A DNA stretch of 64,000 nucleotides from Pseudomonas svalbardensis (GTDB taxonomy: Bacteria; Pseudomonadota; Gammaproteobacteria; Pseudomonadales; Pseudomonadaceae), in the NCBI RefSeq assembly GCF_030053115.1, contig NZ_CP125619.1, positions 1,365,001 through 1,429,000 of the forward strand. Reading direction: 5' to 3'. Shown here one piece after another: positions 30,295 to 38,248 of this stretch. Under the pieces are notes generated by a model. It was not told where the DNA came from, made no database searches, and saw only the letters and a program-made list of their open reading frames with translations. Both the position numbers and the translations under genes were made by a program. The stretch's first letter is position 1; every line of letters begins with the position of its first letter.

Positions 30295-30311
30295 CCTCAC
30301 CGCTGTCAGAT

Positions 30312-30339
30312 AAAACCCGCCATTGAGCGGGTTTTTTTT
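30312..30339 (+). terminator. Terminator of the tailocin repressor gene
   Basis: AAAACCCGC-CATTGA-GCGGGTTTT followed by more T starts 17 bases after the repressor stop. The same stem recurs at 31238-31263. Confidence 0.9.
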
Positions 30340-30381
30340 CGCCTGCCAAAAGCCTCCAGCGCCTTTGTCTGCGGGGCTTTC

Positions 30382-30450
30382 ATGCAGAAATGCATTTCTA
30401 ACGCATAAATAAATGCATTTGTGCATTGACTGTATATGCATCCATGCATA
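30382..30450. promoter_or_regulatory. Three tandem operator dyads ATGCA-N4-TGCAT
   Basis: The dyads are ATGCA-GAAA-TGCAT (30382-30395), AATGCA-TTTG-TGCATT (30412-30427) and TATGCA-TCCA-TGCATA (30435-30450). They share the pattern ATGCA-N4-TGCAT, with centres about 31 and 23 bases apart. The third lies between the -35 and -10 elements of the promoter at 30426, the second overlaps its -35. A dimeric repressor binding here would block the tailocin operon. Confidence 0.75.
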
Positions 30451-30454
30451 TTCT
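30426..30454 (+). promoter_or_regulatory. Predicted sigma-70 promoter of the tailocin operon
   Basis: TTGACT (30426-30431) and TATTCT (30449-30454) are spaced by 17 bases. The two operator dyads overlapping it support the assignment. Transcription would start near 30461. Confidence 0.6.
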
Positions 30455-30460
30455 TTGTCT

Positions 30461-30712
30461 CAAGCCGCTCAACAAAGCAGCTCGAAACGAAGCTCTTTAG
30501 TTCCACCACAAAGGCAGCGATGAACCGGCCTCAACGGTTCAGAGGGTTGGCAACTGACCCGGGTGTGCAGCGTAAAGCACCAGAAGCAGTTATCCGGCGG
30601 GCAGGGACCGCGGTCGGAAAAACAATATGAATCGATCCGTACCGCGCCAGTAGCGCCGAAAGGTCAACGCGAAGGACCGCATTACTGAAAAGCCTGGGTG
30701 ACCGGGCTTTTT
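30461..30712 (+). other. Leader region between tailocin promoter and holin, ending in a terminator
   Basis: About 250 bases without a convincing gene. A 36-codon open frame (ATG 30520 to 30630) has a weak Shine-Dalgarno and no recognisable domain. The stretch ends with the stem AAAAGCC...GGCTTTTT (30688-30712). A transcript from the promoter at 30426 would either stop here as a small RNA or need read-through or antitermination to reach the holin. Confidence 0.45.
30688..30712 (+). terminator. Terminator-like hairpin upstream of the holin
   Basis: AAAAGCCTGGG pairs with CCGGGCTTTT over a short loop and ends in five T. It lies between the tailocin promoter and the holin. Confidence 0.7.
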
Positions 30713-30799
30713 GGAATGCCTGCCTACCGTCAGGCAACTCAAGAGACACCGTTTGAAAGACACACACATCACTCATCAATCACCCCCAGGAGGCGTGAC

Positions 30800-31147
30800 A
30801 TGACAAACGAGCAACAAGCGTTGCTGGACATGCCGATCTGGCTCGTCATCGTCCTCGCCCTGGTGGGCGGGGTGTCCGGCGAAATGTGGCGCGCCGACAA
30901 GGAGGGCGCCCGTGGCTGGTCGCTGCTGCGGCGCCTGGCGCTACGTTCCGGGGCCTGCATGGTCTGCGGGGTCTCCGCAATCATGCTGCTGTATGCCGCC
31001 GGCGTGTCGATCTGGACGGCTTGCGCGTTCGGTTGCCTTACGGCGATGGCCGGGGCAGACGTTGCCATTGGCCTTTATGAACGCTGGGCGGCCAAGCGGA
31101 TTGGCGTTTGCGAAGTGCCCCCGCGAGATACCCGCCAGGATCCCTGA
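30800..31147 (+). CDS. Phage holin-like membrane protein
   Basis: Holins form the inner-membrane lesion that releases the endolysin at a set time. The ATG at 30800 follows a strong CCAGGAGG and gives 115 residues. Two or three hydrophobic segments are visible (about residues 12-30, 50-70 and 72-92) with a charged C-terminus. It opens the cluster, as the holin does in other Pseudomonas tailocins, although its endolysin partner is 14.5 kb downstream. The holin assignment rests on membrane layout and position. Confidence 0.75.
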   Translation: MTNEQQALLDMPIWLVIVLALVGGVSGEMWRADKEGARGWSLLRRLALRSGACMVCGVSAIMLLYAAGVSIWTACAFGCLTAMAGADVAIGLYERWAAKRIGVCEVPPRDTRQDP

Positions 31148-31237
31148 ACACCAAGCCCAATGGAATGGCGATCAGCGGTGCCGACCGGCATCCGACCTGC
31201 AAGGACGCGGGTTTCCCAAGGCCAGTACCTTTCACTC

Positions 31238-31263
31238 AAACCCGCCAACCAAGCGGGTTTTTT
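31238..31263 (+). terminator. Terminator between holin and tail structural genes
   Basis: AAACCCGC-CAACCAA-GCGGGTTT followed by three more T lies 20 bases before the first structural gene. Its stem is nearly identical to that of the repressor terminator at 30312. Confidence 0.85.
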
Positions 31264-31282
31264 ATTGCCCGGTGAAAACACC

Positions 31283-31867
31283 ATGAAGATCACCCCACTG
31301 GTCACCCAACTGCGTGATCACTGCCCAACCCTCGCCAATCGCGTGGCTGCCGGCATCGACCTCGAAACGCTGCAAGCCAGTACCCCGCTTTCAACTCCTT
31401 GCGCCTACGTGGTGCCGATTGCCGATCTGGCAGGCGCAAACACGGCGCAAAACGCTACGTGGCAGACCATTCGCGACCGCTTCGAAGTGACCCTGGTGCT
31501 TGACACCACCGACGCTACAAAAGCGCTGGATCTGTTGCACGACCTGCGGGCCGAACTTTGGCGGGCGCTGGTGGGTTTCAAGCCCGGCAGTGATTACGAC
31601 GCCATCGCCTATGACGGCGGTGAACGGGTTTCCATCAACAGCAACCGCGTGCTGTATCGCCTGCGCTTTTTTGCCGAGTTCCAGCTCGGCCGCAATCTGC
31701 CTGGTCAGCCTGCGGAGAGCTGGCACGAACGTGAACTGGACGGTTTGTCGTCCTTTACCGGGGTCACCGTGCGGGTCGATGCGATCGATCCGGCGGACCC
31801 CAATCTGAAACGCCCAGGCCCCGACGGACGCCTGGAACTGACTTTCTCTGGAGACGTAACCCCATGA
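31283..31867 (+). CDS. Phage tail terminator-like protein (Gp37-like)
   Basis: The product has 194 residues from ATG 31283, preceded by a GGTGAAAACACC context. It begins MKITPLVTQLRDHCPTLANRV and has an alpha/beta layout like the Gp37-type tail completion proteins. The position directly before a DUF2635 gene and the sheath matches the Mu order gp37-gp38-L. It overlaps the next gene by 4 bases (ATGA). The family call is by position and general resemblance, so moderate. Confidence 0.65.
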   Translation: MKITPLVTQLRDHCPTLANRVAAGIDLETLQASTPLSTPCAYVVPIADLAGANTAQNATWQTIRDRFEVTLVLDTTDATKALDLLHDLRAELWRALVGFKPGSDYDAIAYDGGERVSINSNRVLYRLRFFAEFQLGRNLPGQPAESWHERELDGLSSFTGVTVRVDAIDPADPNLKRPGPDGRLELTFSGDVTP

Positions 31868-32046
31868 GTAAACGCATCACCGTGCTGCCGGCCCCAGGCC
31901 GCGCCGTGCCCGACCCGGAAGCGGGCGATCTGTTGCCCCTCGAGGGCCGTGAAGTGCCGGACAACGCCTGGTGGCGTCGACGTCTGGCCGATGGCGATAT
32001 CACTACCAAAGCCGTGAAAGCGGCGAAACCACAGGGAGCCAAATAA
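31864..32046 (+). CDS. Small DUF2635 family tail protein (Mu gp38-like)
   Basis: A 60-residue protein with the pattern RVLPAPGRxVPDPexGxxLPxxGxxVpdxxWWRRRLxDGDV seen in DUF2635; here KRITVLPAPGRAVPDPE at residues 3-19 and WWRRRLADGDI at about 36-46. In Mu-like phages this small gene always precedes the sheath gene; its function is not established. It overlaps both neighbours. Confidence 0.8.
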   Translation: MSKRITVLPAPGRAVPDPEAGDLLPLEGREVPDNAWWRRRLADGDITTKAVKAAKPQGAK

Positions 32047-33542
32047 TGGCGATCGGATTCAGCAACATCCCCGCGGACATTCGTGTTCCGCTGTTCTACG
32101 CAGAAATGGACAATTCGGCCGCCAATAGCGCGTCGTCGGCCATGCGCCGTTTGATCGTCGCTCAGGTCAACGACAACATTGCGCCGGCCGAGGTTGGCAA
32201 ACTGGTGTTGGTGTCCAGCGTGGCGCTGGCCAAAAGCATTGGCGGCCAAGGCTCGATGCTCGCTTCGATGTATGAAACCTGGCGCAAGACCGACCCGATC
32301 GGCGAGATCTGGTGCCTGCCGCTGCACAACACCGAAGGAAGCATCGCCAAAGGCGTGTTGACCCTGACCGGCGCGGCCACTCAAAGCGGCGTGCTCAACC
32401 TGTATGTCGGCGGCGTTCGTGTTCAAGCAGCCATTGTCAACGGCGCTACTGCGGCTCAAGCGGCCACCGCGCTGGCGCTGAAGATCAACGCCTCGGCAGA
32501 TCTGCCGGTCAGCGCTGCAGCCGTAGAAGGCATCGTGACGCTGAGCGCCAAATGGACTGGCGACAGCGGTAACGACATCAGCCTGCAATTCAATCGCCTG
32601 GGCAAGAGCAATGGCGAAGAAACCCCGGCCGGCCTGACCACGGCCATCACCGCCATGACCGGCGGCGCCGGTGTGCCGGATCAGGTCGCTGCGGTAGCGG
32701 CGCTGGGCGATGAGCCGTTCGAGTTCATCTGCATGCCATTCTCGGACCTGTCGACCCTCAACATCTGGCAAGCCGTCATGGATGACAGCACCGGTCGTTG
32801 GTCGTGGGCCAAGCAATTGTTCGGTCATGTCTACAGCGCCAAGCGCGGCACCATTGGTACTTTGGTCGCTGCCGGCCAGGCGCGTAATGACCAGCACATG
32901 ACCCTTCAGGCGCTGGAGCCGGGTGTACCGCAACCGTTCTGGGTTCAGGCCGCCGCACTGGCTGCGCGCACGTCGGTATTCATCTCCGCCGACGCCAGCC
33001 GTCCGACCCAAAGCGGCAGCCTGCCAGGTCTCGACCCTGCATCCGCCAGTGAGCGTTTCACCCTGACCGAGCGTCAGTCGCTGCTCAATTACGGTATCGC
33101 CACCGCGTACTACGAAGGCGGCTACGTGCGCATTCAGCGTTCGATTACCACCTATCAGAAGAACGCCTACGGCCAGGCAGACAATTCCTACCTGGACAGC
33201 GAAACCATGCACCAGTCGGCCTTCATCGTGCGTCGTCTGCAAAGCGTGATCACCAGCAAATACGGTCGCCACAAACTGGCCTCTGACGGCACCCGTTTCG
33301 GCGCCGGCCAGCCGATCGTTACCCCGAGCACTATTCGCGGCGAGCTGATCGCCCAGTACGCCAAGCTCGAACTGGAAGGCCACGTCGAAAACGCCGAGCT
33401 GTTCGCCGAGCACCTGATCGTCGAACGCGACGTGCAGGACCCGAGCCGGGTCAACGTGCTGTTCCCGCCGGATTACATCAACGGTCTGCGCGTGTTCGCG
33501 CTGCTCAACCAATTCCGTCTGCAGTACGACGACGCAGCCTGA
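32046..33542 (+). CDS. Contractile tail sheath protein (Mu gpL-like)
   Basis: The sheath surrounds the tube and contracts to drive it through the target envelope. From ATG 32046 the protein has 498 residues, matching the roughly 495 of Mu gpL. It starts IGFSNIPADIRVPLFYAEMDNS, typical of gpL proteins, and ends in the conserved C-terminal region that wraps the tube. The frame is open upstream to 31971, but that part overlaps the DUF2635 gene. Its presence makes this an R-type (contractile) and not F-type tailocin. Confidence 0.95.
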   Translation: MAIGFSNIPADIRVPLFYAEMDNSAANSASSAMRRLIVAQVNDNIAPAEVGKLVLVSSVALAKSIGGQGSMLASMYETWRKTDPIGEIWCLPLHNTEGSIAKGVLTLTGAATQSGVLNLYVGGVRVQAAIVNGATAAQAATALALKINASADLPVSAAAVEGIVTLSAKWTGDSGNDISLQFNRLGKSNGEETPAGLTTAITAMTGGAGVPDQVAAVAALGDEPFEFICMPFSDLSTLNIWQAVMDDSTGRWSWAKQLFGHVYSAKRGTIGTLVAAGQARNDQHMTLQALEPGVPQPFWVQAAALAARTSVFISADASRPTQSGSLPGLDPASASERFTLTERQSLLNYGIATAYYEGGYVRIQRSITTYQKNAYGQADNSYLDSETMHQSAFIVRRLQSVITSKYGRHKLASDGTRFGAGQPIVTPSTIRGELIAQYAKLELEGHVENAELFAEHLIVERDVQDPSRVNVLFPPDYINGLRVFALLNQFRLQYDDAA

Positions 33543-33568
33543 TCGCTGCCTTTGACTGTGTGATTTCA

Positions 33569-33585
33569 GCCCACCTCGCGTGGGC
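33569..33585 (+). other. Hairpin between sheath and tube genes
   Basis: GCCCAC-CTCGC-GTGGGC is followed by ATTTGATTT. It may attenuate or stabilise the message; the T tract is too weak for a clear terminator call. Confidence 0.45.
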
Positions 33586-33609
33586 ATTTGATTTGAAGGG
33601 AGAAACACC

Positions 33610-33957
33610 ATGGGTCAACTGATTGCGGGCACCTGCTACGTCAAAGTGGACGGCGCTCAACTGACTATCAATGGCGGCTGCGAAGCGCCGTTGATGGCTG
33701 TGAAACGGGAAACCGTCGTACCGGGTTTCTACAAGGAAACCGACATTTCCCCGTCGTTCAAAGTGACGGCGCTGCACACCGCGGACTTCCCGCTCAAGCA
33801 ACTGATCGCAGGCTCTGACATGACCGTCACCTGCGAATTCAGCAACGGCAAAGTCTACGTACTGGCCGGCGCCTACCTGGTGGAAGAACCGGTATCGAAA
33901 GGCGATGACGCCACCATCGAACTGAAATTCGAAGGCATCAAGGGGACCTGGCAATGA
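33610..33957 (+). CDS. Tail tube protein (Mu gpM-like)
   Basis: This 115-residue protein would stack in hexameric rings to form the inner tube. It starts MGQLIAGTCYVKVDGAQL, typical of Mu tube proteins (xxGTxyvxvDGxxy). It has a strong AGGGAG ribosome site at 33597-33602. Its place between sheath and tail assembly protein is the conserved order. It overlaps the next gene by ATGA. Confidence 0.93.
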   Translation: MGQLIAGTCYVKVDGAQLTINGGCEAPLMAVKRETVVPGFYKETDISPSFKVTALHTADFPLKQLIAGSDMTVTCEFSNGKVYVLAGAYLVEEPVSKGDDATIELKFEGIKGTWQ

Positions 33958-34250
33958 CTGGCGCCGTGAAGCTTCAAGTCGCGATCGAAGCTCACGGCGA
34001 GCCCTTGACCGAACTCAACCTGCGCCGCCCAACGGTGCAGGAAGTTCGAGCGATCAAGGCGCTGCCGTACAAAATCGACAAGAGCGAAGAAGTGAGCCTC
34101 GACATGGACGTCGCGGCCAAATACATCGCGGTGTGCGCCGGCATCCCGCCGTCGTCGGTCAACCAGTTGGACCTGGCTGACCTCAACGCGCTGAGCTGGG
34201 CTGTCGCGAGTTTTTTCATGAGTGCGGCGTCGGAGCCATCACCGACCTGA
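33954..34250 (+). CDS. Tail assembly chaperone, short form (Mu gp41-like)
   Basis: The 98-residue protein is the upstream member of the frameshift pair found before tape-measure genes in long-tailed phages. It begins MTGAVKLQVAIEAHGE and has a LNLRRPTVQEVRAIK core, like the gp41 family. The 3' end carries the slippery heptamer T-TTT-TTC (34211-34217) in the proper frame; a -1 slip leads into a second open frame that ends at 34381. Confidence 0.88.
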   Translation: MTGAVKLQVAIEAHGEPLTELNLRRPTVQEVRAIKALPYKIDKSEEVSLDMDVAAKYIAVCAGIPPSSVNQLDLADLNALSWAVASFFMSAASEPSPT

Positions 34251-34381
34251 TTTCAGTCGCCTATGACCTGGCCTGGTTCTGGAAGGTTGACCCCGAACAG
34301 ATGATGGCCAGGCCACTGGATGTGCTCCGCGAATCGCTGGAGCACGCGCAACGGATCAATGCGATGCAGCAGGTGCAGTGA
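33954..34381 (+). CDS. Tail assembly chaperone, -1 frameshifted long form (gp41/GpE-like extension)
   Basis: Slipping back one base at the slippery site gives a C-terminal extension of about 55 residues (HECGVGAITDLISV, then DLAWFWKVDPEQ). This extension resembles the GpE-type helper (Dxxxx-W-xxPE-xxxxxLxxLxxxREHA). The extended frame has no good start codon of its own and ends TGATG with the tape-measure start. The short and long products would together coat and fold the tape measure, as gpG and gpGT do in lambda. Confidence 0.8.
34211..34217 (+). promoter_or_regulatory. Programmed -1 ribosomal frameshift site
   Basis: The heptamer TTTTTTC is read as T-TTT-TTC in the zero frame, which is a canonical X-XXY-YYZ site. 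The -1 frame stays open from here to 34381 and encodes the conserved tail-helper extension. Confidence 0.8.
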
Positions 34382-35943
34382 TGGCAGACATGGAAAAGGA
34401 AGACAAAAAATCGGTCCGGCTGACGGGGATCGATGAACTGACCCCCAAGCTCGCCGGCATTCGAGCGAGGATCGAGGGCTTCAGAACACATCTTGAACAG
34501 ACGGGGCTGGGCAAGCTGGACATCAGCGGTCTGTTCAAGGGCGGCAGCGTGATCACGCCCTTCGTGGACGGGATCAAGGCGTCCGCTGCGTTCAAGGGCC
34601 AATTGACCGAGGTGAATGAGGCCGCCAAAGGTGTCGATGTGCCGAGCGTGCCGACTAGCGCCACGCAAACCCTGAATGTGTTCAGTCGGTCGATGGAGCA
34701 GGTATCGGCTGCCGCAAACACCGCGTTACAACCTGCCGTCGCGACCGTCACGGCAGGACTTCAGCCGCTGCTCATTGGCTTTGGCAGTCTGCTCGATGAC
34801 AACCCGAAGCTGGTCGAGGGACTTGCGGCCGGTGCCATTGCGTTTTCGGCGATGCAAACGGCCGTGACCGGCGCGACCCAAGTGTTCGATCTGATGAACA
34901 TGGTGCTCAAGACCCATCCCTTCGTGTTGATTGCCACGGGCATCGCCCTGGCAGCCGGTTTGATTGTGGCCAACTGGAAGCCCATATCGACGTTCTTCGC
35001 CGGGCTCTGGCAAAAGATTTCTCCGGTCGTGATGCCCATGGTCGAGTTCTTCAAGACGATGTTTGCGTTCACGCCGGTGGGACAAATCATCAGCCATTGG
35101 GCACCGATCACCGCCGTGTTCGCGGCGATCTGGGACGTCATCAAAGCAGCGGCCACGCCGGTAATCGGTTTTTTTCAGACGCTTTTTTCCTGGTCGCCAC
35201 TGGGTTTGATCATCAGCAACTGGACTCCGTTGACGGGCCTGTTCTCGGCCATCTGGGACTTGCTCAGAGCGCTGTCGGTGCCGGTCATGGACTTTCTGCA
35301 TGGCCTGTTCGACTGGTCGCCGCGGGAGATGATCATCGCCGGCTGGGGCGCGGTCACCGAACTGTTTTCCGGCATCTGGGACAGCATCAAGGTCCCGGCA
35401 CTGGTGATGTCCGGCACGCTGCGCAGCCTGTTTGACTGGTTTCCGCTGGACGAGATCAAAAAGCGTTGGGAGCCGATCACCGAATGGTTCAGCCAATGGT
35501 GGGACAAGCTGCAAGGCGTCGTCGCGCCGATCAAGGAATTCTTTGCCGGTGGTTTCGGCAGCCTTGTCGCCAGCGTGACTGGCAAGGTCGAGGGCCTGAC
35601 CGAGGCGCAAGAAAAAACCAATGCCGAAGGCAACGGTAAGTTTGCGCCGGCGTTTTTTGGCACCGATACCGAGCAACCACAAAGCCTGTCAGTGCGGCCC
35701 GGTAATCTGCCGCACACACCCTCGATGCAGCCTGGCTCCCTGACACAAAACTCCAGCGCCCTGATTCAGCAAAGCGCCGCCAACAGCCGCACACAACTCG
35801 AAGGCGGCCTGACCGTGCGCTTCGAAAATGCGCCGGCCGGCATGCGCACCGATCAGCCGCAAAGCAATCAACCGGCGCTGGCGCTCAATTCGCGCATCGG
35901 CTACCGCACACTGTCCCTTGGAGGTTCCAATGAGCTGGCGTGA
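34381..35943 (+). CDS. Tail tape measure protein
   Basis: The tape measure sets tail length and occupies the tube. ATG 34381 overlaps the stop of the frameshift product by one base and gives 520 residues. The N-terminus (about 1-130) is charged and helical. Hydrophobic helices occupy about 150-200. About four tandem repeats of roughly 41 residues follow (about 200-375), each with the pattern IIxxWxPxTxLFxAIWD. The C-terminus is Pro/Ser/Asn-rich. At about 0.15 nm per residue this predicts a tail near 78 nm. It overlaps the next gene by 14 bases. Confidence 0.92.
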   Translation: MADMEKEDKKSVRLTGIDELTPKLAGIRARIEGFRTHLEQTGLGKLDISGLFKGGSVITPFVDGIKASAAFKGQLTEVNEAAKGVDVPSVPTSATQTLNVFSRSMEQVSAAANTALQPAVATVTAGLQPLLIGFGSLLDDNPKLVEGLAAGAIAFSAMQTAVTGATQVFDLMNMVLKTHPFVLIATGIALAAGLIVANWKPISTFFAGLWQKISPVVMPMVEFFKTMFAFTPVGQIISHWAPITAVFAAIWDVIKAAATPVIGFFQTLFSWSPLGLIISNWTPLTGLFSAIWDLLRALSVPVMDFLHGLFDWSPREMIIAGWGAVTELFSGIWDSIKVPALVMSGTLRSLFDWFPLDEIKKRWEPITEWFSQWWDKLQGVVAPIKEFFAGGFGSLVASVTGKVEGLTEAQEKTNAEGNGKFAPAFFGTDTEQPQSLSVRPGNLPHTPSMQPGSLTQNSSALIQQSAANSRTQLEGGLTVRFENAPAGMRTDQPQSNQPALALNSRIGYRTLSLGGSNELA

Positions 35944-37168
35944 TCGTTTGATGCCGGCGTCGTTTCGCGGCGTCCGGTTCTGGGTCGATCAGGCGAAAAA
36001 CCCGGTCGGCCAAAAGGGCCAGTTGCACGAGTACCCGCAGCGGGATCTGCCGTATTTCGAGGGCCTTGGCCTGCAGGCGAAGATTCACGATTTGACCGCA
36101 TTTATCGTTGGCCCCGATTGCCTGGAGCAGCGCGACAAACTGCTCAAGGCGCTGGAGCAGGGCAGTGGTGAGCTGGTTCACCCGTGGCTGGGACGTCTGC
36201 AGGTCAAGGTCGGCGAATGCGACATGACTCACACCCGCCAGGACGGCGGGCTGGTGACCTTTACCCTGAAGTTTTACCCCGATCTACCGGTGCCGTTTCC
36301 GACGGCGGCGGTCAGCACGCAGAAGCTATTGCTGGTGTCCGCCGACAGCCTGCTGGGCTCCGCGGTGAAGCGTTTCGAAGATGCGATGACCTTGATCAAG
36401 GCTGCGCGGATCGGCATTGCCAACCTGCGCAACAGCATCAAGGAGGCTTACGAGGTGATTCAGCAACACCTTCAGCCGTTGATCGATGAGTACCAGCAGA
36501 TCAGCGATCTGGTCAAAGCCGTCAAGGAGCTGCCCAAGGATGTGGCGGAGGAATTCAAGGGATTGATCGGCGACATCAACGAACTGAAAGACTTCGCCCG
36601 TGAAGGTTATCGTGGCGTGATTGCCAACGTCTCCCAGCAGGTCGAAGCCATCAAGAAGGCCGATGCGCCGAAGCTGACCACTGGCAAAGACACCACTGCT
36701 GCGGCCCAGGCGCTGACCAATCTGGTGCAGGACACCTTGATTGTGCAAGTGGCCCAGTGGGTCGCGTCGATGCCGGTGGCTTCGCAGGCAGTCAAGCGGG
36801 TCACCAACCTGCCGGTCGGGCATCAGGCTGTGCAACCGACCACGCATCAGGACGTTCCGGTGGTCGACGATTTAGAGGCCTTGCGCGCGGCACTTGAGGA
36901 AGTGTTCAAGCTGCCCGAGGCCAAGGCTGATCCCGCGCACTATCTGGCGATGAGCAATCTGCGTCAGGCCCTTCGGGCGCATTTGAAAGCGGTCGCGTCG
37001 TCGGGCGTTCGACTGGTCAGCAAGTCTTTCAAGCAAAGCCTTCCGGGGCTTGTGGTGATCTATCAGCAAAGTGGAGACGCCACGCGAATCGCTGAAGTAC
37101 TACAGCGCAACGGCATTATTCATCCGGGGTTTCTCCCGCTGGACGACGTGAAAGTCCTGGGGGAATAG
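35930..37168 (+). CDS. DNA circularisation N / baseplate protein (Mu gpN-like)
   Basis: With ATG 35930 the product has 412 residues. The N-terminal domain (MSWRDRLMPASFRGVRFWVD, about residues 1-90) is that of the Mu gpN family, a baseplate component that links tube and hub despite its old DNA-circularisation name. A long helical middle (about 150-260) follows. The start lies inside the end of the tape-measure gene. Order tape measure-gpN-gpP is as in Mu. Confidence 0.9.
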   Translation: MSWRDRLMPASFRGVRFWVDQAKNPVGQKGQLHEYPQRDLPYFEGLGLQAKIHDLTAFIVGPDCLEQRDKLLKALEQGSGELVHPWLGRLQVKVGECDMTHTRQDGGLVTFTLKFYPDLPVPFPTAAVSTQKLLLVSADSLLGSAVKRFEDAMTLIKAARIGIANLRNSIKEAYEVIQQHLQPLIDEYQQISDLVKAVKELPKDVAEEFKGLIGDINELKDFAREGYRGVIANVSQQVEAIKKADAPKLTTGKDTTAAAQALTNLVQDTLIVQVAQWVASMPVASQAVKRVTNLPVGHQAVQPTTHQDVPVVDDLEALRAALEEVFKLPEAKADPAHYLAMSNLRQALRAHLKAVASSGVRLVSKSFKQSLPGLVVIYQQSGDATRIAEVLQRNGIIHPGFLPLDDVKVLGE

Positions 37169-37171
37169 ACC

Positions 37172-38212
37172 ATGAATGAACTCGACAACAGCGTGTTGCT
37201 GACCGTTGACGGTCTGGAGTATGGCGGCTGGAAAAGCGTTGAAATCACTGCAGACCTCGAGCGTCAGTTTCGCACCTTCAAGCTCGACATCACCTGGCAA
37301 TGGCCGGGGCAGACGGTCGACCGACCCATTCGTCCGGGTGCGCCCTGCCAAGTGCGAATCGGCTGCGATCTGGTGCTCAGCGGGTATGTGTTCAAGGCGC
37401 CGGTCAGCTATGACGGGCGGCAGATCAGCCTGAGCATCGGAGGCAGTTCGAAGACTCAGGACCTGGTGGACTGCGCGGCGATCAACACGCCCAACCAATG
37501 GCATCAGCAATCGTTACTCAGCATCGTCGAAGCGCTGGCCGCGCCCTATGCCGGGAAAGTGGTCAGCGAAATCCCGGAAACCACGCGGCTCGGCAGCCAC
37601 ACCATCGTGCCGGGGGAAACGGTCTTTCAGTCGATCGACCGCTTGCTCACGCTGTTTCGGGTGTTTTCCACCGATGACGCTGAAGGTCGGGTAGTACTGG
37701 CCCGGCCGGGCAGCGGTGGGCGAGCCAGTGATGTGCTTGAGCTGGGCAAGAACATTCTGTCGGCCAACGCGCCGATGGACTTCAGCCAGGTGTTCTCCGA
37801 GTACCGGGTGATTGGCCAGCACAAGGGCGGCGACGAGAAGAGCGGTGCGGCCGTGAGCGAAGTGTCCGGGACCTCCACCGACCCGATCATCGGACGCAAA
37901 CGTGTGACGGTGATCAGCGAAAGCGCGCAATTGACCCCGGAACTGGCGCAACAACGTGCCGATTGGGAAAGCGGTATTCGCGTCGGCAAGGCTGGCACCA
38001 CGACCTATCGGGTACAAGGCTGGCGGCAGTCCAACGGTGATTTGTGGAAGCACAACACCTTGGTGCGGGTGATCGACAAGGTATTGGGTTTTGACCACGA
38101 CATGCTGATCTCCAAGGTGACGTACTCGCTGTCCGAACAGGGCTCGGTCACCACGCTGCAAGTGGCGCCGCCTTACACCTTCGATGCGAATCCGATGCCT
38201 CCCAAAACCTGA
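37172..38212 (+). CDS. Baseplate hub protein (Mu gpP-like)
   Basis: The 346-residue protein belongs to the contractile-injection hub family (Mu gpP, related to T4 gp27). The N-terminal part contains the VTVDGxxYGGWxSVxIxxxxE pattern (about residues 7-30), and the rest matches the late-control fold. It would form the trimeric hub on which the spike sits. It begins 3 bases after gpN. Confidence 0.9.
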   Translation: MNELDNSVLLTVDGLEYGGWKSVEITADLERQFRTFKLDITWQWPGQTVDRPIRPGAPCQVRIGCDLVLSGYVFKAPVSYDGRQISLSIGGSSKTQDLVDCAAINTPNQWHQQSLLSIVEALAAPYAGKVVSEIPETTRLGSHTIVPGETVFQSIDRLLTLFRVFSTDDAEGRVVLARPGSGGRASDVLELGKNILSANAPMDFSQVFSEYRVIGQHKGGDEKSGAAVSEVSGTSTDPIIGRKRVTVISESAQLTPELAQQRADWESGIRVGKAGTTTYRVQGWRQSNGDLWKHNTLVRVIDKVLGFDHDMLISKVTYSLSEQGSVTTLQVAPPYTFDANPMPPKT

Positions 38213-38248
38213 CTCCCCGCCAAGCCTCGCTCCTACAAGGTAATCAAT

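Noticed and set aside
30520..30630. 36-codon open frame in the tailocin leader
   Set aside because: Weak ribosome site, no domain, and overlap with hairpins; kept only as a remark in the leader entry.
31764..33611. A 615-codon minus-strand open frame over the sheath gene
   Set aside because: Antisense to the tail sheath and neighbours, with no homology; coding strand is clear from conserved phage gene order.
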